From positions 1 to 47,206 of the forward strand of contig WYBS01000167.1 in the NCBI GenBank assembly GCA_011525755.1: DNA of 47,206 bases. Reading direction: 5' to 3'. A program made the translations under genes and the position numbers. Every line of letters starts with the position of its first letter. The stretch's first letter is position 1. The notes under the pieces are model-generated. The model ran no database searches and was not told the origin of the DNA. It saw only the letters and a program-made list of their open reading frames with translations. Shown in pieces: positions 15,875 to 28,411 of this stretch. The DNA is from Planctomycetaceae bacterium (GTDB lineage Bacteria > Planctomycetota > PLA2).

Positions 15875-17536
15875 TCAGGCCGCCGGGCGGCGTGCGGCGA
15901 GCAGCGCCCGCGAGGACTCGACGGCGAGCAGCGCCGCGAGCGCGAGCAGCAGCACCGCGGTCACGCCGTTGGCGTAGGCGACGACGCTGCCGCCGCGGAA
16001 GAAGGCGAGGATCTGGCCGAGAAGCGACCAGACCGTGATCGTCATCATGAAGAGCATCGGGATCACGGTGAACCAGCAGGGTCGTCCCGTCCTCCGGAGC
16101 CAGACGGAGACGCCGAGGAGCGTGAGCCCCGCGAGCAGCTGGTTCGACGTGCCGAAGAGCGTCCAGAAGGTCGCGTAGCTGTCCTTGCCGGCGGCGAGGA
16201 GGATCGCGAGCGGCACGCCGGCCGTGACCGCCGTCGCGGTGATCGCCGAGCGGTCGCTCCGCCGGCCGGTCAGCTCCTGGAGGATGTAGCGCCCGAGGCG
16301 CGTCGCCACGTCGAGCGTGTCGAAGACGAAGGTCGAGAACGCCATGGCGCCGAAGACGCGGAGCGTGCGGTAGGAGCCCTCCCCGAAGACCACCGCGAGG
16401 AAGCGCGCCATGCCGTCCCCGTAGAGCTGGCCGGGCTTCATCCCCTTGGACTCCGCCGGCGCGAGGATGAGGACGGTCGCGAGCGCGATCAGCGCGACGA
16501 ACCCCTCGAGGAGCATCGCGCCGAACCCGATCGGCTTGCAGTGCGACTCCCGCGCCACCTGTTTCGATGTGGTCCCCGAGCAGACGAGGCCGTGGAACCC
16601 GCTGCAGGCGCCGCAGGCGATCGTCACGAAGAGGAAGGGGAAGAGCGAGCCGGAGAGGCCGAAGAGGGGCCGGTCGGAGAGCGCCGGCTGCTTGATCTCG
16701 AATCCGCCGAAGAAGACGCCGACGACGCCCGCCGCGAGCGCGAGGTAGAGCACGAAGCCGCCGAGGTAGCCGCGCGGCTGGAGGAGCGCCCACACGGGGA
16801 GGAGCGCGGCGACGAAGCAGTAGACCATGATCAGCGTCGCCCACGTCCCGTGGGAGAGGAGCAGCACCGTCGAGACCTTCGAGCCGAGCCAGACCACACC
16901 GAGCGTCGCGGGGACGAAGATCGCGGTGGCGGCGCCGAGGGAGAGGGCGAAGCGCTTCTGCAGGACCCCCATCGCGACGGCGAGGAGCAGGTACATCGTC
17001 GCCGCCGCCGCGACGCCGCCGCCGAGGTTGAAGGTCCCCCCCGCCCCCTCCAACTCCTCGCCGCCGGAGACGAACGTTGCCGCGGTGATGTCCGCGAACG
17101 CGACGATGACGTAGACGAGCGCGAGCCAGATGAACCCGAGGATCGCGGCCCACGCGCGCGGGCCGATGTTCTCCCGCACGATCTCGGCGATCGATCCCGC
17201 CCGGTGGCGCACGGAGGCGACGAGCGACGAGAGGTCGTGCACGGCGCCGATGAAGACGACGCCGAAGCCGATCCAGAGGATGCAGGGCAGCCAGCCGAAG
17301 GCCTGGCAGGCGAGGATCGGCCCCGCGATCGGGCCGGCCGCCGCGATCGCGCTGAAGTGCTGGCCGAGCAGGTAGAACGGCTTCGTCGGCACGAAGTCCA
17401 CGCCGTCGTTCAGCTCCTCGGCGGGCGTCCGCCGGGCGTCGTCGAGCCGCAGCAGCCCGGCGATGTACCGGCCGTAGAGCGTGTAGCCGAGGGCGAGCGC
17501 GACGAGGACGATCGCGCCGAGGAGGGGCAGGCTCAC
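15875..17536 (-). CDS. cstA: Carbon starvation protein CstA family transporter
   Basis: The 553-residue inner-membrane protein has about 16 hydrophobic segments. Diagnostic blocks are GQHFSAIAAAGPIAGPILAC near the N-terminus, WIGFGVVFIGAVHDLSSLVA, and ACGACSGFHGLVCSGTTSKQ followed by SHCKPIGFGAMLLEGFVALI, all strongly conserved in CstA. It is shorter than the E. coli protein (701 residues), like many CstA homologs outside enterobacteria. The family imports peptides or pyruvate during starvation. A loop encoding ELEGAGGTFN near 17040 is G-tract-rich and may be a repeat insertion. The start is GTG 17536-17534, with a TACGCT box 6 nt upstream and no ribosome binding site. Confidence 0.95.
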   Translation of the reverse strand: MSLPLLGAIVLVALALGYTLYGRYIAGLLRLDDARRTPAEELNDGVDFVPTKPFYLLGQHFSAIAAAGPIAGPILACQAFGWLPCILWIGFGVVFIGAVHDLSSLVASVRHRAGSIAEIVRENIGPRAWAAILGFIWLALVYVIVAFADITAATFVSGGEELEGAGGTFNLGGGVAAAATMYLLLAVAMGVLQKRFALSLGAATAIFVPATLGVVWLGSKVSTVLLLSHGTWATLIMVYCFVAALLPVWALLQPRGYLGGFVLYLALAAGVVGVFFGGFEIKQPALSDRPLFGLSGSLFPFLFVTIACGACSGFHGLVCSGTTSKQVARESHCKPIGFGAMLLEGFVALIALATVLILAPAESKGMKPGQLYGDGMARFLAVVFGEGSYRTLRVFGAMAFSTFVFDTLDVATRLGRYILQELTGRRSDRSAITATAVTAGVPLAILLAAGKDSYATFWTLFGTSNQLLAGLTLLGVSVWLRRTGRPCWFTVIPMLFMMTITVWSLLGQILAFFRGGSVVAYANGVTAVLLLALAALLAVESSRALLAARRPAA

Positions 17537-17542
17537 GGCAAG

Positions 17543-17548
17543 AGCGTA
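17543..17548 (-). promoter_or_regulatory. Putative -10 box (TACGCT) of cstA, leaderless arrangement
   Basis: On the minus strand TACGCT ends 6 nt before the GTG at 17536, inside the 30-nt gap after the DUF3313 gene. Confidence 0.35.
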
Positions 17549-17566
17549 CCCGCGAGGGGCCCCCTT

Positions 17567-18172
17567 CTACCTGTCCTGATAGTAGTCGAGGTAGTCGAGC
17601 AGGCGGTTCGCCCACTCCACGAAGGCGCCATCGACGGAACTCCACTCGCGCGGCACGTCGCGGCCCGCCCCGCTGCCCTCGATCCGGTCGATCGCGGCGG
17701 TCAAGCGCTCGCCGCTCACGGCATCGACGATCTCGACCTCCATCGCCGCGCTCCCCACGTGGTAGCCGGGGTCGCCCGGCTTGCCGCCGCCCGCCTTCTC
17801 GACGTCGGTGATCGCGACCCGCACGCGGAGGACGTTCGGGCCCGGCCGCAGCGCGAGCGTGTAGTACGGGTCGATCGTCTCCTTGAGGATCCTCGTGAAG
17901 TGGTCGGCGACCTTCCTGAGCACATCGGGCCCGAGCTCGCCGGCCGTCGATCCCTTGAGGGGCATCACGACGACCGGGTCGATCAGCACGCGGTCGTAGT
18001 CCCGGAGGTCGAGGTCGGCCTTCGCCCACACCCAGTCCGACTTGTACCGGCTGTCCTGCCGGAGCTGCGAGTAGTCCTTGAGGAATCCCGAGGTCTCCTT
18101 CGGGCCCGGCCCCTTCGACGCGCAGGCCGCCGCGAGGAGCGCCATCCCGAGGAACAGGTTTCTGCCGCTCAT
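17567..18172 (-). CDS. DUF3313 family lipoprotein
   Basis: The 201-residue protein has a lipoprotein signal (MSGRNLFLGMALLAAACAS); Cys17 follows LAAA. Directly after it comes SGFLKDYSQLRQDSRYKSDW, the diagnostic start of DUF3313. The fold then includes YDRVLIDPVVVMPLKGS, VLRVRVAITDVEKAGG and a closing helix (VEWANRLLDYLDYYQ). These lipoproteins are periplasmic or outer-membrane-facing and of unknown function. A good Shine-Dalgarno sequence (AGGAGA) lies 7 nt before the ATG, and the upstream HEAT gene ends only 10 nt away, so the two are likely co-transcribed. Confidence 0.85.
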   Translation of the reverse strand: MSGRNLFLGMALLAAACASKGPGPKETSGFLKDYSQLRQDSRYKSDWVWAKADLDLRDYDRVLIDPVVVMPLKGSTAGELGPDVLRKVADHFTRILKETIDPYYTLALRPGPNVLRVRVAITDVEKAGGGKPGDPGYHVGSAAMEVEIVDAVSGERLTAAIDRIEGSGAGRDVPREWSSVDGAFVEWANRLLDYLDYYQDR

Positions 18173-18182
18173 GCCGCGTCTC

Positions 18183-18950
18183 CTAGTAGCTCGTGCCCCA
18201 GTAGGCTTCCCAGTACGCCCGGACGTCCGCGGGCACCGAGGCGGGGCGCGTCTCGCTGATCCGGAACTTGTTCCTGTTCTCGCGCCACCACCGCTGCCAG
18301 TCCTCGTCCATCTCGCCCTGGTCCACGCCGGTGAGGACAGAGAGCGCCGGCCGGAAGAAGCGCATCCCGCGGGACCTCGTCTCCACGGAGCGCGCGCGCC
18401 GGCCGCCCGTCTCCTCGGTCGTGAGCCGCATCCCCTTCATCAGGGCCTCGACGGACTTCTTCGCGCGGATGTTCCCGATCCCGAGGATGCGCGCCTCCGC
18501 GACCTTCGGCGTGAGTCCCGTGAAGGGATGGTCGCCGAGCACGGTCAGCGACGACGCGTCGCCGTGGCGCCCGACGGCCTTGAAGAGCGCAGCGAACACG
18601 TCCTCGTTCTCCGCGAGCTGCTTCCTCTCGCGCCGGTAGACGCGGTGGAGCTGCTTCAGCGCCTCCTTGCTCGGATGCCAGCCGAGCGCGTGGATCGTCT
18701 CGATCTTCACGCCGTCGTCCTTCGAGCGGAGCCCCTTGGCGAGGGCGTGGACGACCTCGTTCGCGTTGACGCCGCCCTGGGACCGGATCGCGGAGATCTG
18801 CGCCGCCGTGTCCTTCCCCTTGAAAGCCGTCTCGAGCGCCTCGACCGCCCCCTTGACGACGCCGGGCGACGGGTCGTCCACCCGGGGATACGGCGAGCCG
18901 CCCTCGGCGAACGCCGCCGCCGCGAACAGAAGGAAGGGTAGGAAGCGCAT
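18183..18950 (-). CDS. Exported HEAT-repeat protein
   Basis: The 255-residue protein starts at ATG 18950-18948, preceded by GAGGAGG. A longer frame to 18974 would place this ribosome binding site inside the gene. Residues 1-15 form a signal peptide (FLPFLLFAAAAFA). Residues ~30-180 form HEAT-like helical pairs (VKGAVEALETAFKGKDTAAQ, DDGVKIETIHALGWHPSKEA, VAEARILGIGNIRAKKSVEA). A tryptophan-rich motif (DWQRWWRENRNKF) follows. A similar W-x-x-WW element occurs in the HEAT-VWA protein at 34524-35987. Probably periplasmic and binding a partner protein; no catalytic motif. Confidence 0.75.
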   Translation of the reverse strand: MRFLPFLLFAAAAFAEGGSPYPRVDDPSPGVVKGAVEALETAFKGKDTAAQISAIRSQGGVNANEVVHALAKGLRSKDDGVKIETIHALGWHPSKEALKQLHRVYRRERKQLAENEDVFAALFKAVGRHGDASSLTVLGDHPFTGLTPKVAEARILGIGNIRAKKSVEALMKGMRLTTEETGGRRARSVETRSRGMRFFRPALSVLTGVDQGEMDEDWQRWWRENRNKFRISETRPASVPADVRAYWEAYWGTSY

Positions 18951-19029
18951 CGGATCCTCCTCAGCGGCGCTCACGCTACCGGGCGGGCGGCCAAACGGTC
19001 AACGGTCGCGCGAATCTGGACAGGAAAAG

Positions 19030-19067
19030 GGGGGGCTCCGGGGGACCGGATCCCCCCGGAGCCCCCC
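19030..19067. repeat. Perfect 15-bp GC hairpin made of two opposed G-tract repeats
   Basis: The arm at 19030-19044 (GGGGGGCTCCGGGGG) is exactly complementary to 19053-19067, with an 8-nt loop. It lies in the 239-nt region between divergent genes, so a terminator role is unlikely. The rest of that gap holds only a TAGGGT box (19164-19169) and the GGAGG of the next gene. Confidence 0.75.
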
Positions 19068-19189
19068 TCCATCCGGCCTCGCGGGCGTTCCGCCCCCATC
19101 GGAGCCGCCGATGGGCCGTGCACCCAAGGGACGCGGCGCGGTGGCGCGGCGCGCAACGCGTGGTAGGGTCACGCGCGGAGGAAAACCCG

Positions 19190-19813
19190 ATGCACAAGAG
19201 ACTCTGGGCCCTTGCCGTCGCCGCCGCGCTCGCCCCCGCGGGCGCGTTCGCGGATGAGACCAGGGAGCCCTCGCAGGACACGGAGAAAAAGGAGCTCGAG
19301 ATCGGCACGAAGGTGGGCCAGAAGATCCCGCAGCTGAAGCTCGAACTCTGGGACCTTGCCGGCAAGGAGCCGGTGAAGTCCGCGTTCGACACGCACGCGA
19401 CGGACAAGCCGACCGCCTACCTCTTCGTCAGCGGCACGTGCCAGTGGTGCGTCAAGTACCAGGAGCGCATGACCGCCCTCGTGAAGAAGTACGGCGAGAA
19501 GGGCATCGGCTTCGTGATCGTCTACCCGATGACGAAGGAGCGCAACGCGGACAAGCAGGCGTGGCACAAGAAGACGGGATTCATGGCCCCGTTCGTCGAT
19601 GACGCGGACGCGTCGGTCGCGAAGAATCTCGGCGTCACGAAGACGCCGGAGGTGATCCTCGCCTCGAAGGAGGGCGAGATCCTCTTCCGCGGCGGCCTCG
19701 ACGACAGCCCGAACGACGCCGCGAAGGTGAAGAACGCCTACTTCGCGAGCGCCTGCGAGGACCTGCTCTCAGGCCGCAAGGTCGCGGTCACCACCGCGCC
19801 CATGTACGGCTGA
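19190..19813 (+). CDS. Exported thioredoxin-fold protein (AhpC/TSA-TlpA type)
   Basis: The 207-residue protein starts at ATG 19190 with GGAGG upstream. The signal peptide covers residues 1-21 (AVAAALAPAGAFA, cleavage before DE). The mature part has a peroxiredoxin-like start (GTKVGQKIPQLKLELWDLAG). Then comes AYLFVSGTCQWCVKYQERM, with the redox pair Cys84-Gln-Trp-Cys87 in place of the more usual CxPC, and the thioredoxin cis-proline region VTKTPEVILASKEGEILFRG. A periplasmic disulfide or peroxide-linked redox function is likely; cytochrome maturation is possible, but no such genes are nearby. Three strong hairpins follow the stop. Confidence 0.85.
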   Translation: MHKRLWALAVAAALAPAGAFADETREPSQDTEKKELEIGTKVGQKIPQLKLELWDLAGKEPVKSAFDTHATDKPTAYLFVSGTCQWCVKYQERMTALVKKYGEKGIGFVIVYPMTKERNADKQAWHKKTGFMAPFVDDADASVAKNLGVTKTPEVILASKEGEILFRGGLDDSPNDAAKVKNAYFASACEDLLSGRKVAVTTAPMYG

Positions 19814-19826
19814 GCGGTGAAGTTCT

Positions 19827-19845
19827 AGCCGTCGGTCCGACGGCT
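19827..19845 (+). terminator. Stem-loop 1 downstream of the thioredoxin-fold gene
   Basis: AGCCGTCGG and CCGACGGCT form a perfect 9-bp inverted repeat around a single T, 14 nt after the stop codon. Confidence 0.5.
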
Positions 19846-19854
19846 CCGGAACGT

Positions 19855-19879
19855 GCGCCGGCCGCCCCTCGGCCGGCGC
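19855..19879 (+). terminator. Stem-loop 2 downstream of the thioredoxin-fold gene
   Basis: GCGCCGGCCG and CGGCCGGCGC form a perfect 10-bp stem with a CCCCT loop. Lacking a U-tract, it may act in mRNA stabilisation or Rho-assisted termination. Confidence 0.55.
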
Positions 19880-19893
19880 GCCCCATTTGGGGC
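19880..19893 (+). terminator. Stem-loop 3 (GCCCC-ATTT-GGGGC)
   Basis: A 5-bp stem with an ATTT loop directly abuts stem-loop 2. Beyond it, GGCCTCGA (19944-19951) and TCGAGGCC (19987-19994) form a long-range inverted repeat before the next gene. Confidence 0.4.
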
Positions 19894-20060
19894 AGCTGTT
19901 CGCCGATGCAAGCGTCTCATGAGGCCTGACCCGCCTGCCCGGTGGCCTCGATCCATGAGTGACTCCGGCTAGGGCAGTTTCCCGATTCGAGGCCCCCGCC
20001 CCCCCCTCTCTTCGGTAGCCGGGCTGGACTCCGCGGGCCCGTTGCGCTAAGGGAAGTGTC

Positions 20061-21557
20061 ATGCGGATCCAACTGCCCCTCCTCCTTGTTGCCTTCGTTG
20101 CCGCCTGCGCCGCCACGGGAGGCAAGCCCGTGGCCCAGAAAGGCGCCCCCGGCATGACGTGGATCGCCCAGGCGCTTCCCACGGGGAAGACCTCGACGAG
20201 CGCGATCCTCGTGGAGCGCGGAACCCCGGAGAAGGTCCCGCTCGGGAAGCCCTACGAGTACGAGATCCGGCTCACGAACCTCGCGGACCACGAGCTCTCC
20301 GACGTGGTCGTGGACGAGAATCTCGGCGACGCGGTCACGCTCAACCACGCGGAGCCCGCGCCCGCCGCGGCGGCGGGGAAGAGCGCGCGCTGGGACTTCG
20401 GCACGCTCGCGAAGGGGCAGACGGTCTCGATCCGGGTCAACGCGACGCCCGGCGCGACGGGCGCGCTCGCGAGCCGGTGCGAGGTGCGCTACCGCGCGCT
20501 CATCGGCGGCATGGTCATGGTCGTCGAGCCGAAGCTCTCGATCGAGAGCGCGGTGCCCGCGCAGAGCCTCGTCGACGAGCCGGTCGGCGTGCGCTTCACC
20601 GTCACGAACCCCGGCACCGGCGACGCGAACGGCGTCGTCATCAGCGGCGAGCTGCCGCAGGGCGTCACCACGATCGACGGGGAGAGCGCGGTGAAGATCG
20701 ACGTCGGCAGCCTGCCTGCGGGCGCGACGCGCGAGTTCACGGTGCAGGTGAAGGGGACGCAGACGGGCGCCCACGCGCTCAAGGCCGTCGCGACGTCCGG
20801 CGACGGACTCACCGCGGAGGCGGGCGAGGCGAAGCTCGAGGTGCGTCGCGCGCAGCTCGAGGTGCAGGCGCAGGCGCCGGCGGACTGGCTCCTCGACCGC
20901 CCGCTCGCGTGGACGCTGAAGGTGAAGAACGCGGGCGACGGCGACGCGCGGAACGCGAAGGTCGACGTGACGCTGCCCGAGGGCGTGACCTACGTCGGCG
21001 CGAGCGAGACGGTGCAGGCGACCGGGGGCCCGCTCCGCTGGGACCTCGGCACGCTCGCCGCCGGGCAGGAGCGCACGCTCGAGCTGAAGGTCAGCGCGTC
21101 GCAGCCGAGCGAGGTCGAGCTCGCGGCCAAGGCGTCGGCGGACTTCGCGGAGGCGGCGACGGCCACGGCGAAGACGCGGTTCCAGGGCGTCGCGGCGCTC
21201 TCGCTCGAGGTCGTGGACAACGAGGACCCGATCGCCGTCGGCGGCGAGGTCAGCTACACGATCCTCGTGAGGAACCAGGGGTCGGCGCCGGCCCGGAACG
21301 TCCGCGTGGAATGCGCGCTCGAGGAAGGCATGGCGCTCGCGGGCGCCGACGGCGCGACGACGAGGGAGGGGTCCGGGGAACCCGCGAAGACGTTCGCCTT
21401 CGTCTCGCTGGACTCGCTGGCGCCCGGCCAGACCGCGACGTGGTCGGTCAAGGTGAAGGCAGAGAAGGCGGGCGACGTGCGCTTCCGCGCGAGCGTGACG
21501 AGCGGCGAGATGGAGCGCCCTGTCGGCGAGACCGAAGCGACGAAGTTCTACCAGTAG
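20061..21557 (+). CDS. Surface lipoprotein with four DUF11/CARDB-like repeats
   Basis: The 498-residue protein starts at ATG 20061, after AAGGGAAG. The lipoprotein signal ends VAFVAAC, with Cys16 lipidated. Four Ig-like beta-sandwich repeats of ~110 residues follow. Each has the pattern Y-x-I-x-x-x-N-x-G-x-x-x-A-x-N-V, then LPEGV and ARWDFGTLAKGQ or RWDLGTLAAGQ (for example WTLKVKNAGDGDARNAKVDV and YTILVRNQGSAPARNVRVEC). This is the DUF11/CARDB signature seen in cell-surface and adhesion proteins. There is no enzymatic domain. It converges on the kinase gene, with only 27 nt of C-rich DNA between. Confidence 0.85.
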   Translation: MRIQLPLLLVAFVAACAATGGKPVAQKGAPGMTWIAQALPTGKTSTSAILVERGTPEKVPLGKPYEYEIRLTNLADHELSDVVVDENLGDAVTLNHAEPAPAAAAGKSARWDFGTLAKGQTVSIRVNATPGATGALASRCEVRYRALIGGMVMVVEPKLSIESAVPAQSLVDEPVGVRFTVTNPGTGDANGVVISGELPQGVTTIDGESAVKIDVGSLPAGATREFTVQVKGTQTGAHALKAVATSGDGLTAEAGEAKLEVRRAQLEVQAQAPADWLLDRPLAWTLKVKNAGDGDARNAKVDVTLPEGVTYVGASETVQATGGPLRWDLGTLAAGQERTLELKVSASQPSEVELAAKASADFAEAATATAKTRFQGVAALSLEVVDNEDPIAVGGEVSYTILVRNQGSAPARNVRVECALEEGMALAGADGATTREGSGEPAKTFAFVSLDSLAPGQTATWSVKVKAEKAGDVRFRASVTSGEMERPVGETEATKFYQ

Positions 21558-21584
21558 CGGCCGCCCCCCCGCCGCCCCCCCGGT

Positions 21585-23807
<2,223 letters not shown>

Positions 23808-23808
23808 G

Positions 23809-24357
23809 CTACTTCCGCTTCTTCGGCTTCGCCTTCTTCGCCGGCTTCTTCGCGGCCTTCTTCCTCGCGGGCGCCTTCGGCTTCGACGCCTTGCCGCGGA
23901 CGTAGCGCCCCTCGATGAAGGTGTGCCAGTTGCTGCCGTCGGGCGAGACCTCGATCCGGTACTCCTGCACGCCCGGGGCGACGAACCTGTAGACGTAGCG
24001 CGTGCGCCCCGTGGGCCCCGCGCCGTGGAAGGTGAGGGTGTCGCCCTCCCAGATGCCGGGCTTCGCCTCCGGGGGCATGCCGCCGGCGCTGTCGCTCCAG
24101 TGCTGGAGGTAGCGGCGGTGCTTCGCGTCGTAGCCGGTGACGCCGTGGCCGACGTAGCTCACCTTGCCGTCGCGCTTCTGCACGTAGTCGGTGACGACGC
24201 AGAAGCCGTCGCACGCGGCGCGCACGTCGATCGTCGCCGTGGCGGCGCCCCCCTGCGGGTCCCAGGGCGAGGGATGCATCGTCTCGACCCCGGTCCAGTG
24301 TCCCGCCATGGCGGAGATGAGTTTTCGGTGCTCCTCGGTGGGCTTCGGCATTTCCAT
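23809..24357 (-). CDS. DUF1579 family protein with a histone-H1-like basic tail
   Basis: The 182-residue protein starts at ATG 24357-24355. Its core (HRKLISAMAGHWTGVETMHP, GFCVVTDYVQKRDGKVSYVG, YDAKHRRYLQHWSDSAGGMP, LTFHGAGPTGRTRYVYRFVA) is a DUF1579 beta-barrel, a family of lipocalin-like proteins of unknown ligand. The last 25 residues are almost only Lys, Ala and Pro (KKAAKKPAKKAKPKKRK), like histone H1 tails, which suggests nucleic-acid or polyphosphate binding. The kinase gene starts 1 nt after its stop, so the two are co-translated and the protein could be a kinase substrate or cofactor. TAGAAT box 7 nt before the ATG; no ribosome binding site. Confidence 0.8.
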   Translation of the reverse strand: MEMPKPTEEHRKLISAMAGHWTGVETMHPSPWDPQGGAATATIDVRAACDGFCVVTDYVQKRDGKVSYVGHGVTGYDAKHRRYLQHWSDSAGGMPPEAKPGIWEGDTLTFHGAGPTGRTRYVYRFVAPGVQEYRIEVSPDGSNWHTFIEGRYVRGKASKPKAPARKKAAKKPAKKAKPKKRK

Positions 24358-24364
24358 GGGCGGG

Positions 24365-24370
24365 ATTCTA
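24365..24370 (-). promoter_or_regulatory. Putative -10 box (TAGAAT), leaderless arrangement
   Basis: On the minus strand TAGAAT ends 7 nt before the ATG at 24357. Between this box and the divergent TAACGT box lies a copy of the G-tract repeat, at 24383-24394. Confidence 0.4.
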
Positions 24371-24410
24371 CCCGGAAGGGGAGGGGCTCCGGGGAGGGGG
24401 GCGGGGCGGG

Positions 24411-24416
24411 TAACGT
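24411..24416 (+). promoter_or_regulatory. Putative -10 box (TAACGT), leaderless arrangement
   Basis: TAACGT ends 7 nt before the TTG at 24424; no Shine-Dalgarno sequence is present. Confidence 0.3.
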
Positions 24417-24423
24417 AGGGGCC

Positions 24424-25125
24424 TTGCGAAAGCTGCTCGAGGGGTTCCGCTCGGTCGACCGCGATTCCGCGATCGCGCTCGTCTACACGGCCGCGCACCT
24501 CTCCGCGATCGAGTTCTGGTTCCTGACGACCGCGGTGCAGCGGCGCATCGACCCGCGCCAGCGTGGCGTCTCGCTCGAGGCGGGCGCGACGTGGTCGATC
24601 GCGACGACGGTCCTCGAGATGATCGTGCCGCTGCTGCTGATCAGGCTCGTGCACCGGCGGCGGATCCGGGACCACGGCTGGCGGCTCGAGGGGTTCTCGC
24701 GCCACATCTGGATCTATCTCGGCCTCTTCCTGCTGATGGTGCCGGTCGTGTACTGGGCGTCGCTGCGCGAGGACTTCAGCCTGCGCTACCCCTTCGTGCC
24801 GGCGGCGCGGAGGGACTTCGCGGTGTTCCTCAAGTGGGAGGCCTTCTACCTGCTCCAGTTCTTCGCGCTCGAGTCCTTCTTCCGCGGCTACCTGCTGTTC
24901 ACGCTCGAGCGGTCGTTCGGATGGAACGCGTGCTTCATCATGGCGGTGCCCTACTGCGCGATCCACTGGCACAAGGCGCCGCTCGAGTGCTTCGCCGCGA
25001 TCTTCGCCGGCGTGTTCCTCGGCGGGCTCGCGCTCCGGTTCCGCTCCTGGTACGGCGGCGCGGTGCTCCACAGCCTTGTCGCGCTGATGATGGACGGCCT
25101 CGGCCACCTCCGCGCGGCGGGGTGA
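24424..25125 (+). CDS. CPBP-like membrane protein with altered protease motifs
   Basis: The 233-residue protein has about six hydrophobic segments. The proposed start is TTG 24424; the frame has no nearby ATG or GTG. The layout is that of CPBP (Rce1/Abi) glutamic intramembrane proteases. Motif 1, usually EExxxR, reads L149-E150-S-F-F-R154 and lacks the first glutamate. Motif 2, FxxxH, is Y177-C-A-I-H181. Motif 3, HxxxN, is H216-S-L-V-A220. Two histidines, one glutamate and the arginine remain. Either it is a pseudo-protease or its chemistry differs. It lies between two kinase genes; CPBP members can also serve as chaperones or scaffolds. Confidence 0.65.
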   Translation: MRKLLEGFRSVDRDSAIALVYTAAHLSAIEFWFLTTAVQRRIDPRQRGVSLEAGATWSIATTVLEMIVPLLLIRLVHRRRIRDHGWRLEGFSRHIWIYLGLFLLMVPVVYWASLREDFSLRYPFVPAARRDFAVFLKWEAFYLLQFFALESFFRGYLLFTLERSFGWNACFIMAVPYCAIHWHKAPLECFAAIFAGVFLGGLALRFRSWYGGAVLHSLVALMMDGLGHLRAAG

Positions 25126-25205
25126 GAGAACACCCGGACTGCGGCGAGCCCGAGGTTGCGACCGTGGCCGGCCCGGGCTACGCTGGCGTGCCAAGGACGG
25201 CGGCG

Positions 25206-27818
<2,613 letters not shown>

Positions 27819-28005
27819 CGCGCGTCGCGCCCCGAGCCTTGCCCCCGCCCCAACTTCACGGCGTCCTTCCGGCGGGAGGCCTTCTACCTTCGAGCCCCTG
27901 ACCATCTTCGTCGAGTTCTCCGAGGGCGGGACGCTCACCGCCTGCGGGAGCGGGCGGGTCAGCGCCCCCCGCGCCCCCCCAATTCCGCCGGCCCGTGGCG
28001 CCGCC
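27819..28005. other. Intergenic stretch between the PD40 kinase and arsR promoter
   Basis: There is no convincing gene. A C-tract repeat copy lies at 27965-27980. Around 27885-27960 one frame reads smoothly (a phrase LTIFVEFSEGGTLTACGSG), but it has no start codon of its own and runs into the repeat, so it may be a decayed gene piece or chance. Confidence 0.4.
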
Positions 28006-28042
28006 TTGACTCCGGCCCATCTGCTGCTATACTTCGCCAAGT
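28006..28042 (+). promoter_or_regulatory. arsR promoter and candidate ArsR operator
   Basis: TTGACT (28006-28011) and TATACT (28028-28033) lie 16 nt apart, the clearest sigma-70 promoter in the window. ACTT-CGCC-AAGT (28031-28042) is a small inverted repeat overlapping the -10 and the start site, well placed for autorepression. The leader before the ATG at 28049 would be under 12 nt. Confidence 0.65.
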
Positions 28043-28048
28043 GACTAA

Positions 28049-28408
28049 ATGAAATCCTTCCTCGCGATCGCCAAGGCGCTCTCCGACGAGACCCGCGTCC
28101 GGGCGCTCCTTTCGCTCCAAGGCGGCGAGCTCTGCCTCTGCCAGGTCGTCGACCTGCTGAGGCTCTCGCCATCGACGGTGTCGAAGCACATGAGCGTGCT
28201 CGGGCAGGCGGGGCTCGTGGCGCGGCGCCGCGAGGGGCGGTGGATCTACTACCGCCTCTCGGGGGCCACTCCGGCCGCCCGCGCCGCGCTGCGGTGGGCG
28301 CGCCGGAGCCTCGAGGGGGAGAAGGCGATCGCCGAGGATGCACGCCGCGTGTGCTGCATCCGCGGGAAGGACCTGAACGAGGTGGCGAACTGCTGCTACA
28401 AGGAGTGA
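28049..28408 (+). CDS. arsR: ArsR-family arsenic-responsive repressor
   Basis: The 119-residue protein is a winged-helix ArsR/SmtB regulator: KALSDETRVRALLSL, ELCLCQVVDLL, SPSTVSKHMSVLGQAGLVAR as recognition helix, and REGRWIYYRL as wing. The pair C29-L-C31 in the ELCxC motif is the arsenite-binding site of the classical ArsR type. The C-terminus adds C102-C103 and C115-C116, which could complete a three-cysteine As(III) site as in other ArsR subtypes. It represses its own operon until arsenite binds. The ArsM gene follows after 3 nt. It has a strong promoter and essentially no 5' leader. Confidence 0.9.
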   Translation: MKSFLAIAKALSDETRVRALLSLQGGELCLCQVVDLLRLSPSTVSKHMSVLGQAGLVARRREGRWIYYRLSGATPAARAALRWARRSLEGEKAIAEDARRVCCIRGKDLNEVANCCYKE

Positions 28409-28411
28409 ACG

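Noticed and set aside
15761-18259. 832-codon plus-strand frame opposite cstA
   Set aside because: Charged low-complexity translation; the minus-strand genes (CstA, DUF3313) are clearly recognisable.
19944-19994. tRNA-like or riboswitch-like fold from GGCCTCGA...TCGAGGCC
   Set aside because: No acceptor/T-arm consensus and no known riboswitch core; kept only as an inverted repeat.
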